A DNA stretch of 64,000 nucleotides, taken from assembly GCF_001424405.1 (NCBI RefSeq), contig NZ_LMPS01000006.1, forward strand, positions 186,001-250,000, in the 5' to 3' direction. The first letter of the stretch is position 1, and every line of letters starts with the position of its first letter. This document shows, piece by piece, positions 33,721 to 41,369 of this stretch. The notes below the pieces were generated by a model. It saw only the letters and a list, made by a program, of their open reading frames with translations. It made no database searches and was not told the DNA's origin. This DNA comes from Dyadobacter sp. Leaf189 (GTDB lineage Bacteria > Bacteroidota > Bacteroidia > Cytophagales > Spirosomataceae). The position numbers and the translations under genes are program-made.

Positions 33721-34068
33721 CTATTCGCCGTGCATCCAGGCTTTTTTAGCTAACAATGTATCTTCTTCTTCTTCATTGTCCGGATCCGGCACACAGCAAT
33801 CAACCGGGCAAACCGCAGCACATTGCGGCTCTTCATGGAAGCCAACGCATTCAGTACATTTATCGGTAACAATATAATAGAACTCGTCTGAAACAGGCGC
33901 CTGCTTCTCCTTACCGCTCACCACTGTACCGTCGCCAAAATCTACTTCATCTAAACTGGTCCCATCTCCCCAGGTCCACTCTACACCGCCTTCATAAATT
34001 GCTGTATTGGGGCACTCTGGCTCGCACGCCCCACAATTTATGCATTCATCGGTTATCATTATAGCCAT
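33721..34068 (-). CDS. 4Fe-4S dicluster ferredoxin
   Basis: 115 residues, soluble electron carrier. First cluster motif CINCGACEPECP (9-20) with CxxCxxCxxxC spacing; second cluster from CTECVGFHEEPQCAAVCPVD, where eight residues separate the second and third cysteines, as in bacterial 7Fe/8Fe ferredoxins with a loop. The middle has an acidic insert and the C-terminal part is very acidic (DPDNEEEEDT). Monocistronic, with its own promoter and terminator. Redox partner not identifiable; the divergent neighbour is an acyl-CoA reductase. Confidence 0.93.
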   Translation of the reverse strand: MAIMITDECINCGACEPECPNTAIYEGGVEWTWGDGTSLDEVDFGDGTVVSGKEKQAPVSDEFYYIVTDKCTECVGFHEEPQCAAVCPVDCCVPDPDNEEEEDTLLAKKAWMHGE

Positions 34069-34115
34069 AGTCGCCGGATTGTTTATATTTGTTGCTATTC
34101 TTCTGCTTAGAGTAA

Positions 34116-34145
34116 CAAATATAACTATTTATAGTTTCCCAACAA
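34116..34145 (-). promoter_or_regulatory. Promoter of the ferredoxin gene
   Basis: On the minus strand TTG (34143-34145), 19-base spacer, TATATTTG (34116-34123): full agreement with the Bacteroidota consensus. Leader of about 40 bases. Confidence 0.5.
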
Positions 34146-34196
34146 TCAGAAAAATAAAAACGGCAGGTTAGTAAAACTTTTTAGAGTTCACAAGGT

Positions 34197-35213
34197 ATGT
34201 TAGCAAGGATCAGGCGGGAAGAGGCATTCATCCAATTAGGAAAGTTCATTACAGACGCGGAGAATGAGGAAATTATACAGGATTGGGTTGAATCAGCCAA
34301 CAGCCGGAACAACTGGTTTACGCCTGAGAATGTAAGGAAATCACTTCATGCTATTGCCACCGAATTCCTTGATCCTGAAAAGCTTCGTGAATGGTCAGCG
34401 CGATATACCGAGCCGCGGGAATCCAGAAAAGTAGGCGTTGTAATGGCTGGAAATATTCCTGCAGTCGGTTTTCAGGATGCTTTGTGCGTACTGATCAGCG
34501 GGCACACACTGCTGGTGAAACCCAGCTCTGATGATCCGGTGCTGATTTCCGCATTGCTTAACCAATTAATGCAAATAGAACCTGAATTTACTTCACAGAT
34601 CAGGTTTGTGGAGCGGCTCAACGAGGCCGACGCCTACATTGCCACCGGCAGTGATAACACAGCCCGGTACTTTCATTATTATTTCGCCAACAAACCCAAT
34701 GTGATCCGCCGGAACAGGACTTCTGCTGCTGTTTTGACGGGCAGCGAGACGCATGAAGAACTGCAATTACTTGGCAGGGACGTACTTCAATATTTTGGTC
34801 TGGGTTGCCGCAATGTTTCCAAGCTCTTTGTTCCTGCCGGATATGATTTTACCAAGTTTTACGAAGCGATAGAAGACAGGGCTTACCTCTATCTTCAAAA
34901 TCATAAATACTTCAATAACTACGAATACAACAAGTCGATTTTCCTGATTAACAGGGTTCCGCACCTTGATAATGGTTTTTTGATGATCACCGAAAACAGC
35001 GCGCTCGTTTCTCCGATCAGTGTTTTACATTTTGAAACATACACGGATTTAGAAACTGTCAAATCTGCTCTGGTCGAGGCGGCCGAGAAGGTTCAGTGCG
35101 TAGTCGGTAACGCAGGCATTCCCGGTAATGTACCTTTTGGAGAATCACAGGAACCCGGCCTTTGCGACTATGCGGATGCTGTGGACACCATGGCGTTCCT
35201 AAGTACGCTATAG
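34197..35213 (+). CDS. LuxC-like acyl-CoA reductase
   Basis: 338 residues of the LuxC acyl-CoA reductase family, an aldehyde-dehydrogenase-like fold that reduces activated acyl groups to aldehydes with NAD(P)H. Visible: VGVVMAGNIPAVGFQDALCV near 80-99, HTLLVKPSSDDPV for cofactor binding, ATGSDNTARYFHYYF, RNRTSAAVL and the catalytic cysteine in GLGCRNVSK near 205. It is shorter than Vibrio LuxC and stands without luxD or luxE partners. Substrate and role unknown. Divergent from the ferredoxin gene, 128 bases apart. Confidence 0.85.
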   Translation: MLARIRREEAFIQLGKFITDAENEEIIQDWVESANSRNNWFTPENVRKSLHAIATEFLDPEKLREWSARYTEPRESRKVGVVMAGNIPAVGFQDALCVLISGHTLLVKPSSDDPVLISALLNQLMQIEPEFTSQIRFVERLNEADAYIATGSDNTARYFHYYFANKPNVIRRNRTSAAVLTGSETHEELQLLGRDVLQYFGLGCRNVSKLFVPAGYDFTKFYEAIEDRAYLYLQNHKYFNNYEYNKSIFLINRVPHLDNGFLMITENSALVSPISVLHFETYTDLETVKSALVEAAEKVQCVVGNAGIPGNVPFGESQEPGLCDYADAVDTMAFLSTL

Positions 35214-35217
35214 GAGC

Positions 35218-36105
35218 TTATTCCAGGTTTGCAGATACCCATTTCAGGAATTCGGGCATCATCTTCGACCAGGTATCCTGGTCGTGGCGCCCCTCCGGCA
35301 ATTCGGTGTAGAAAACATCCTGGTTCCAGACCAATCCTTTTCTTTCCAATGCAGCAATGCATTCAAGGGTATCCTGTATAGAATCGATCACACCGTCGCC
35401 ATCGCGATCGTCGTGCTCGTCCTGCGAGCCGCATTGAAACCAGCATTTCAATGCAGGTTTTTCCCCAAGATCCCGGATTTGCGCATGCATTATCCTGTCA
35501 GAATCCTGGTACCCCTCTCCGATCGCCTTCTGCCTCCACCACAATGCGCCGGAAAAAACCCCGGTAAGCGGAAACAATGCCGGAAAATGCAGCGCAACAT
35601 CCAGCGCCATCAACCCACCCAGTGAACAGCCGGCGTAGGCATTGCCGGAGGGCCTCACCTGATAATGCTGTTGCAAAAACGGAAGAAGCTCATTAGTGAC
35701 GAATGAAGTTGTTTGCCCGGCTTCACTGCCTCTGCCTGCGTAGTCAGACTTGCTGGCCGTTCCGTACTCGTAAATGCGACGTTCATTTGCGTGAATGCCC
35801 GCTACAACCATCGGCTTTATTAGTCCTGAACTGTGCAGCTCCCCGACAATCTCCACCAACCTGAGTGACCCGAAATCCTGGCCGTCATTGAACAGGAGCA
35901 ATGGATATTGCATTGTCGCGTCGTACCCGGCAGGCAAGAGCACGCTTATGCGGACTTCCCTGTGAAGGAAGTTGGAATAAATTTTTATATCATCAAGATA
36001 TGTGGAAGAATACACTGCGCTCAAACCCTTAAACCCCTGAAATTGGACTAAAACAAACGTGCAAGTTATTAATTTGCTTCCTATGATTTGTTTTGTATAT
36101 TTCAT
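35218..36105 (-). CDS. Esterase D/putative esterase-family alpha/beta hydrolase
   Basis: 295 residues. The N-terminal 30 residues are hydrophobic and may be a signal sequence; the exact start is uncertain. The core shows RISVLLPAGYD, PLLLFNDGQDF, nucleophile elbow YAGCSLGGLMALD (Ser in GCSLGG) and the C-terminal LPEGRHDQDTW with the catalytic His, as in siderophore- or feruloyl-type esterases. The stop is 4 bases from the convergent LuxC-like gene. Divergent from a second esterase that starts the amidoligase cluster, sharing a short promoter region. Confidence 0.82.
   Translation of the reverse strand: MKYTKQIIGSKLITCTFVLVQFQGFKGLSAVYSSTYLDDIKIYSNFLHREVRISVLLPAGYDATMQYPLLLFNDGQDFGSLRLVEIVGELHSSGLIKPMVVAGIHANERRIYEYGTASKSDYAGRGSEAGQTTSFVTNELLPFLQQHYQVRPSGNAYAGCSLGGLMALDVALHFPALFPLTGVFSGALWWRQKAIGEGYQDSDRIMHAQIRDLGEKPALKCWFQCGSQDEHDDRDGDGVIDSIQDTLECIAALERKGLVWNQDVFYTELPEGRHDQDTWSKMMPEFLKWVSANLE
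36073..36103 (+). promoter_or_regulatory. Promoter of the amidoligase-type cluster
   Basis: TTTG (36073-36076), 19-base spacer, TATATTTC (36096-36103), one mismatch in the last position. It predicts transcription from about 36110, which excludes the TTG at 36088 as start and favours TTG at 36130. Confidence 0.5.
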
Positions 36106-36129
36106 TTATCAAATTTAACCCCGGCTGAT

Positions 36130-36837
36130 TTGGAAGAGAAGCACATTAAATACTACTCTCATCACCTGGACAGAGAGATTGATATGCTTGTTTACGGAAG
36201 CTGGGGGTACCCTATCCTCCTTTTTCCAACTACCCTCGGGCGGTATTATCAGGCCAAAGATATGGGCCTGACCGAGTCAGTGAGGAATTTGATCGACTCA
36301 GGTAAATACAAGCTTTATTGTGTCGATTCCATTGACGCGGATTCCTGGTACGCCAAACACATTAACCCGCAATACAGGGTTCTCAACCACATTCAGTACG
36401 ATAAGTTTCTTGCAAACGAGCTGGTACCATATATTAAGGCCGAGTGTAACGTCGGGAAGATCGGTGTGGCGGGTTGCAGCTTCGGAGGTTTTCATTCAGC
36501 CAATTTCGCATTCAGGCATCCCGATCTTGTCGCTTACCTGATCAGTATGAGTGGCGCATTCGATATCAGGACCTTTACCGATGGCTTTTACGACGATACT
36601 GTTTATTTCAATAACCCGGTCGACTACATGCCTAATGAACAAGGCTGGCGATATGGGCACATGAAAATCGTGCTGGGTACTTCTGAATGGGATATCTGTC
36701 TCGACAGTAATGTAAGGATGTCTGATATTTTAAATGCAAATGGCATAGAACACTGGCTGGATATCCGGGGCTGGGAGAAGCACGATTGGCCTTTGTGGAC
36801 CAAGATGTTTCCCGATTATCTGGCGAGGATCATGTAA
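36130..36837 (+). CDS. Esterase-family alpha/beta hydrolase, first gene of the cluster
   Basis: 236 residues from the TTG at 36130, chosen because the upstream promoter would place the alternative TTG (36088) outside the transcript and because the family starts with a segment like EKHIKYYSHHLDREIDMLVYG. Alpha/beta hydrolase fold with oxyanion-side PILLFPTTLGRYYQ and nucleophile elbow VAGCSFGGFHS (Ser117), acid/His near GWEKHDWPLW. No signal peptide, so cytoplasmic. The ATP-grasp gene starts 35 bases after its stop. In this context it may hydrolyse an ester or amide of the cluster product. Function inferred only. Confidence 0.82.
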   Translation: MEEKHIKYYSHHLDREIDMLVYGSWGYPILLFPTTLGRYYQAKDMGLTESVRNLIDSGKYKLYCVDSIDADSWYAKHINPQYRVLNHIQYDKFLANELVPYIKAECNVGKIGVAGCSFGGFHSANFAFRHPDLVAYLISMSGAFDIRTFTDGFYDDTVYFNNPVDYMPNEQGWRYGHMKIVLGTSEWDICLDSNVRMSDILNANGIEHWLDIRGWEKHDWPLWTKMFPDYLARIM

Positions 36838-36872
36838 AACGGACTTTATCAATAACAAACCGCGTTTTTAGG

Positions 36873-38033
36873 ATGAAAAAAATTGGAATACTGTTTGGGA
36901 TGGAAAATACTTTCCCGAATGCATTTATTGAAAGAGTTAACAGTAAGGGAGAACCCGATATAATTGCTGAGGCAGTTACCATTGATAAAGTTGCACAAGC
37001 TGCTCCGACTGAATACGCCGTAATCATCGATCGCATTTCGCAGGATGTACCTTTTTACAGGTCTTACCTCAAAAACGCGGCACTGTGCGGCACCGCAGTG
37101 ATCAATAATCCATTCTGGTGGAGCGCGGACGAAAAGTTCTTCAACAATGCACTGGCAGAGCAGATCGGGGTACCTGTTCCTAAAACAGTGCTGCTGCCTT
37201 CGAAGCAGCGGCCTGATAATACAACGGAAACTTCATTCCGCAACCTCGCATTCCCGATGGCGTGGGAAGAGATATTCCAGTATGTAGGTTTTCCGGCTTA
37301 CATGAAACCACACGATGGCGGCGGCTGGAAGAGCGTTTACAAGGTTGTGAATCCGCAGGATATGTGGTTTAAACATGAGGAAACGGGCCAGCTTGTGATG
37401 ATGCTGCAGGAAGAGATTGAATTTAGCGACTATGTTCGTTGCTATTGTATCGGCCAGAAAGATGTGCTGATCATGCCTTACGAGCCCCGCAACCCGCACC
37501 ATTTAAGATATGCATCGGAATTAAAAGCTACCGGAGAGGAAAGAGAAAAGTTGCTGGAAACCATTAAAGATTATACCCTGAAATTGAATAAAGCGCTGGG
37601 CTATGATTTCAATACGGTTGAATTTGCCGTACGCGACGGTATTCCTTACGCCATCGACTTTTGCAACCCAGCACCCGATGCGGACATATATTCCGTAGGT
37701 CCCGACAATTTTGAGTGGGTAGTAGAAGCTGCCGCTAATATGGCAATTGAACGTGCCAAAGCGCAGGTACCCGGACAGGTTAACCTTACCTGGGGAACCT
37801 TCCTGAGCAATGCAGTGCAGGCCGGTATTCCTGCTCCCGCGCAACCAGCGCAACCTGCTCCTGTTCCCTCTGCTACGGAGGTTAACATCAAAGCTGTTAC
37901 GCCGAAGAAATCGGTCAAGAAGCCGACAGACGGAAGTTCAGAGCCGATCGCAGAACCGGATCCGCTGCTCCCAACCAACAAAGCTGCGGTGACCAAAGCG
38001 CCTGCCAAGAATTCAAAAATGAAAAAATCCTGA
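36873..38033 (+). CDS. ATP-grasp carboxylate-amine ligase-like protein
   Basis: 386 residues from the ATG at 36873 (the longer frame overlaps the esterase gene). ATP-grasp features: GFPAYMKPHDGGGWKSVY with Lys145 and the glycine-rich loop, hinge MMLQEEIEF (176-184), and the metal-binding end NTVEFAVRDG and AIDFCNPAPDAD (247-271). Such enzymes make amide or peptide bonds through an acylphosphate. After about 318 the sequence becomes a Pro/Ala-rich, then Lys/Ser-rich disordered tail of about 70 residues, unusual for the family. Followed after 24 bases by a YbdK-type ligase. Confidence 0.85.
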   Translation: MKKIGILFGMENTFPNAFIERVNSKGEPDIIAEAVTIDKVAQAAPTEYAVIIDRISQDVPFYRSYLKNAALCGTAVINNPFWWSADEKFFNNALAEQIGVPVPKTVLLPSKQRPDNTTETSFRNLAFPMAWEEIFQYVGFPAYMKPHDGGGWKSVYKVVNPQDMWFKHEETGQLVMMLQEEIEFSDYVRCYCIGQKDVLIMPYEPRNPHHLRYASELKATGEEREKLLETIKDYTLKLNKALGYDFNTVEFAVRDGIPYAIDFCNPAPDADIYSVGPDNFEWVVEAAANMAIERAKAQVPGQVNLTWGTFLSNAVQAGIPAPAQPAQPAPVPSATEVNIKAVTPKKSVKKPTDGSSEPIAEPDPLLPTNKAAVTKAPAKNSKMKKS

Positions 38034-38057
38034 TCAAAGCATTTCAAATTGCCCTTT

Positions 38058-39158
38058 ATGGCCACTTTCACACTAGGAATTGAAGAAGAATTTCAGACGA
38101 TAGATCCCATTACCCGCAACCTGCGATCGCATATGTCGAAGCTGGTTGAAGATGGTAAGATCACCTTAAAGGAGCGTGTGAAGGCCGAAATGCACCAGGC
38201 TGTTGTGGAAGTAGGTACCAATATTTGCCACAACATACAGGAAGCGAGAGAAGAAGTGACTTACCTGCGTAAAATGATCCTCGGCCTGGCTGAAAAGCAG
38301 GATTTACAGGTAGCAGCAGCAGGTACCCACCCTTTCGCCGACTGGGTTGATCAGCTGATTACCGACGATCCGAGGTATGATGAGATTATAGATGAAATGC
38401 GGGATGTAGCACGGGGCAATCTCATTTTCGGGCTGCACGTGCATGTTGGGATCGAAGACCGTAATGAAGGAATTCAGATCATGAATGCAGTCAGGTACTT
38501 TTTACCGCACATTTATGCATTATCTACCAACTCGCCTTTCTGGTGCGGTCGGAATACAGGCTTTAAATCGTATCGCTCCAAGGTTTTTGATAAATTCCCG
38601 AGAACAGGTATACCCGATTATTTTTCCAGCGCATCCGAGTATGACGAGTATGTAAACCTGCTGATTAAGACCAAATGCATTGATAACGGGAAGAAGATCT
38701 GGTGGGACATTCGGGTACATCCTTTTTTCAATACGATTGAGTTCAGGATGTGCGATGTACCGATGCGGACAGACGAGACTATCTGCCTCGCCGCGATTAT
38801 GCAGGCGCTGGTTGCAAAAATTTACAAGCTGCACCGGATGAACCTCAGCTTCCGCGTTTACGACCGGATGCTCATTAATGAAAACAAATGGCGCGCGGCA
38901 CGGTATGGCATTCACGGAAAGCTCATTGATTTTGGCAAACAGGAAGAAGTGGAATACAAATTGCTCGCCGGCGAGCTGCTTGAATTTATCGACGATGTGG
39001 TGGACGAGCTGGGAAGCCGGAAGGAGATCGACTACATCTACCAGATCATGGAAATGGGCACCGGCGCTGATCGCCAGCTGGCTGTTTTTGAACAAACGGG
39101 AAGTATGAATGCAGTGGTAGATTATATCGTAGCGGAGACTAAGATAGGTTTGGAGTAA
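38058..39158 (+). CDS. YbdK-type carboxylate-amine ligase (glutamate-cysteine ligase 2 family)
   Basis: 366 residues from the ATG at 38058, three codons inside a TTG-started frame. The GCS2 family has a glutamine-synthetase-like barrel: GIEEEFQTID (6-15) for metal binding, GLHVHVGIEDRNEG near 130-143, ISTNSPFW-type segment ALSTNSPFWCGRNTG, and WWDIRVHPFFNTIEFRMCD. E. coli YbdK shows weak glutamate-cysteine ligation; true substrates are unknown for most members. It follows the ATP-grasp gene by 24 bases, so both ligases are probably made together. Confidence 0.93.
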   Translation: MATFTLGIEEEFQTIDPITRNLRSHMSKLVEDGKITLKERVKAEMHQAVVEVGTNICHNIQEAREEVTYLRKMILGLAEKQDLQVAAAGTHPFADWVDQLITDDPRYDEIIDEMRDVARGNLIFGLHVHVGIEDRNEGIQIMNAVRYFLPHIYALSTNSPFWCGRNTGFKSYRSKVFDKFPRTGIPDYFSSASEYDEYVNLLIKTKCIDNGKKIWWDIRVHPFFNTIEFRMCDVPMRTDETICLAAIMQALVAKIYKLHRMNLSFRVYDRMLINENKWRAARYGIHGKLIDFGKQEEVEYKLLAGELLEFIDDVVDELGSRKEIDYIYQIMEMGTGADRQLAVFEQTGSMNAVVDYIVAETKIGLE

Positions 39159-39232
39159 CAAAGCCTCCAAATAAAATTCTGCCCATCGAACTTATATGCA
39201 TATAGTTTGTTTAAATATTTTACAAAAAAATA

Positions 39233-39271
39233 AACTAACAGCTAACTGCTAAAAGCTAACAGCAACAGCTC
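39233..39271. repeat. AGCTGTTAGC-word repeat, single copy (family B)
   Basis: AACTAACAGCTAACTGCTAA followed by AAGCTAACAGCAACAGCT. It carries the same words as the right half of 13280-13331. It sits between the YbdK-type ligase and the amidotransferase, 23 bases before the latter's ATG. Confidence 0.65.
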
Positions 39272-39293
39272 CTGGCAAAAAGCCCTCACAAAA

Positions 39294-40136
39294 ATGATTC
39301 ACAATACACGACATTTCCGGGTAGCAATCCTGGACATGTACGACGGGTTCGAGAACGAAGGGATGCGATGCATCAGGAAAATTATCACCAGTTTTGGTGA
39401 GAAAGAAGCAGTGCCCGTTGAATACACGATTTTCGATGTACGCCAAAAGCTCAAAATTCCCGGAATGGACTTCGATGCCTATATTTCTACCGGTGGGCCG
39501 GGTAATCCTTCACCAGTCGGCGAAGCCTGGGAGAAGAAGTACTTTTCTTTCCTTGACCAGCTGTTTCAATACAATCAGAAACGTCAGAACCGCGTCAAAA
39601 AACACTTATTCCTGATCTGCCATTCATTCCAAATGGCTTGCATACACTGGCAACTTGCTCGTGTGAGCAAGAGGAGAAAGACTTCATTTGGTACATTCCC
39701 GGTACACAAGACCAGCACGGGACGTAAAGATCCGCTGCTTACCGGGCTTGCAGATCCTTTCTGGATCGTGGATTCGCGTGACTTTCAGGTAACCCAGCCC
39801 GATCAGTTCATGTTCGACGATATGGGTGCAAAATTGCTTTGTCTTGAAAAGATCCGTCCGCATGTGCCGCTGGAACGCGCTGTAATGGCGATCCGCTTTT
39901 CTAATGAGATCGTGGGAACACAGTTTCACCCCGAAGCTGACGCAGAAGGAATGCTGCGGTATTTTCTCAGGGAGGATAAAAAAACCGCGATTGTCGCCGC
40001 GCATGGAGAGACTAAATACAATGACATGATTGCGCACCTGAACGATCCTGACAAGATCCTGCTCACCGAGTCTGTTATCCTGCCTGCATTTCTGAAAAAC
40101 GCATTGGACAAATCATTTACACCCGCCTATGCATAA
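39294..40136 (+). CDS. Class I glutamine amidotransferase-like protein
   Basis: 280 residues. GATase1 features: YISTGGPGNPSP (63-74), nucleophile Cys109 in LICHSFQMACI, and the His/Glu pair in GTQFHPEAD (His212, Glu214), so the triad is complete. Such domains release ammonia from glutamine or hydrolyse gamma-glutamyl amides. A C-terminal extension of about 50 residues follows. Its end overlaps the next gene by 8 bases, a sign of coupling. In this cluster it may supply ammonia or trim a gamma-glutamyl group; which one is unknown. Confidence 0.88.
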   Translation: MIHNTRHFRVAILDMYDGFENEGMRCIRKIITSFGEKEAVPVEYTIFDVRQKLKIPGMDFDAYISTGGPGNPSPVGEAWEKKYFSFLDQLFQYNQKRQNRVKKHLFLICHSFQMACIHWQLARVSKRRKTSFGTFPVHKTSTGRKDPLLTGLADPFWIVDSRDFQVTQPDQFMFDDMGAKLLCLEKIRPHVPLERAVMAIRFSNEIVGTQFHPEADAEGMLRYFLREDKKTAIVAAHGETKYNDMIAHLNDPDKILLTESVILPAFLKNALDKSFTPAYA

Positions 40137-41319
40137 GGAAGCCCGGGAAGCATTTAACCGGTCATTTTCTGACAAGAAGTACCAGGACTTTGTAGCTTAT
40201 ATTGAATCTGCATTCCCTGGCCAGCTGGATTTTCGTGTGGCCGAAACACCCGTGTTTATTCCGAAGGAGCTGAAAGAGCAAATCCTGGAAACTTCGGAGC
40301 AGATTATCGAGGTATTGCGCTCGCCAGACTTCAAAGCAAAAACAGAGCGCGCTGTCCCCGAAACGCAATTTGTTCCCGGTGAAAATGCGCATACTTCATT
40401 CCTGGCAATTGACTATGCGATTTGCAGGGATGAGAATGGAGCGCTTGTTCCGCAGTTGATCGAGCTACAAGGATTTCCGTCGATCTTCGGGTACCAGGCT
40501 TTTTTATCAGAAGCATTCAAGATGCATTTTGATGTGCTACCTGAATTTCAGTATCTCTTCAACAGTGACGGATACAATGCTTATGTAGCAAAACTGCGAT
40601 CGCTTATTCTCGCTGGCGAAGAACCGGAATCCGTAATCCTGCTCGAAATTTTTCCTGAAAAACAAAAAACCAGGATCGACTTTGCTGTAACGGCGGAAAT
40701 GCTGGGGATCCAGGCAGTTTGCTATACCAAACTGATCCGTGAAGGAAAATCGCTCTTTTACGAGAAAGATGGCCGGAAGGTTCAAGTCAAACGAATTTAT
40801 AACAGGCTGATCTTCGACGATCTGCTCAACTACCCGGACCTGGTTACCAGCTACCATTTTACCGATGAAGTGGATGTAACCTGGGTAGGGCATCCGAATT
40901 GGTTTTTCCGGATCAGCAAGTTTTCAATGCCCTTTCTCAAAGATTCGTACATACCGGAAACGCGTTTCGTGAGTGACTATGCGGGTGACTTTCCGAAGGA
41001 TCTTCAAAACTACGTCCTGAAACCTCTATTTTCATTTGCTGGTTCCGGCGTACGTTTGCAGGTTACAGCTGCGGATCTTCATGCATTACCTGATCCCGAA
41101 AACTACATACTACAGCGCAAGGTATCCTATGAACCTGTGATACAGGCACCGGACGGACTCGTAAAATGTGAGGTAAGGATGATGTACAGCTGGGAAGATC
41201 AAGCTGAGAAGCCGGAACTGCTGATCAGTCTGAGCAGATTGAGCCGGGGCGAAATGATCGGAGTGCGCTTCAATAAAGATTTTACCTGGGTTGGCGGCAG
41301 TGCCACTTTCTTTGAATGA
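40129..41319 (+). CDS. ATP-grasp-like protein of unrecognised family
   Basis: 396 residues that I cannot place in a named family. Visible: LIELQGFPSIFGYQAF near 110-125, VKRIYNRLIFDDLL in the middle, HPNWFFRISKFSMPF, then YVLKPLFSFAGSGVRLQV near 300, which looks like an ATP-grasp lysine plus glycine-rich loop, followed by ILQRKVSYEPV as hinge and CEVRMMYSW. The order suggests a circularly permuted or divergent ATP-grasp, like glutathionylspermidine-synthase-type enzymes. It overlaps the amidotransferase gene by 8 bases. A ligase role is inference. Confidence 0.7.
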   Translation: MHKEAREAFNRSFSDKKYQDFVAYIESAFPGQLDFRVAETPVFIPKELKEQILETSEQIIEVLRSPDFKAKTERAVPETQFVPGENAHTSFLAIDYAICRDENGALVPQLIELQGFPSIFGYQAFLSEAFKMHFDVLPEFQYLFNSDGYNAYVAKLRSLILAGEEPESVILLEIFPEKQKTRIDFAVTAEMLGIQAVCYTKLIREGKSLFYEKDGRKVQVKRIYNRLIFDDLLNYPDLVTSYHFTDEVDVTWVGHPNWFFRISKFSMPFLKDSYIPETRFVSDYAGDFPKDLQNYVLKPLFSFAGSGVRLQVTAADLHALPDPENYILQRKVSYEPVIQAPDGLVKCEVRMMYSWEDQAEKPELLISLSRLSRGEMIGVRFNKDFTWVGGSATFFE

Positions 41320-41369
41320 GGAAAACACCAGAAAAGAACTACACTTTAAAAAAGTATCAAAAGTAAAGA

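Noticed and set aside
33418..33753. Open frame of 111 codons on the + strand between porin and ferredoxin genes
   Set aside because: Runs through a terminator and the end of the ferredoxin gene, has biased AT-rich composition and no family resemblance.
36110..36117. Minus-strand -7 box TAAATTTG as promoter of the divergent esterase
   Set aside because: It lies only 4 bases before the ATG and has no -33 partner; a leaderless start cannot be supported from this alone.
36786..36872. Extension of the ATP-grasp frame into the esterase gene
   Set aside because: Overlaps the catalytic end of the esterase; MKKIGILFG at 36873 is the expected Rossmann-like start.
39926..40111. Minus-strand frames inside the amidotransferase gene
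   Set aside because: They are antisense shadows of a strongly supported + strand gene.
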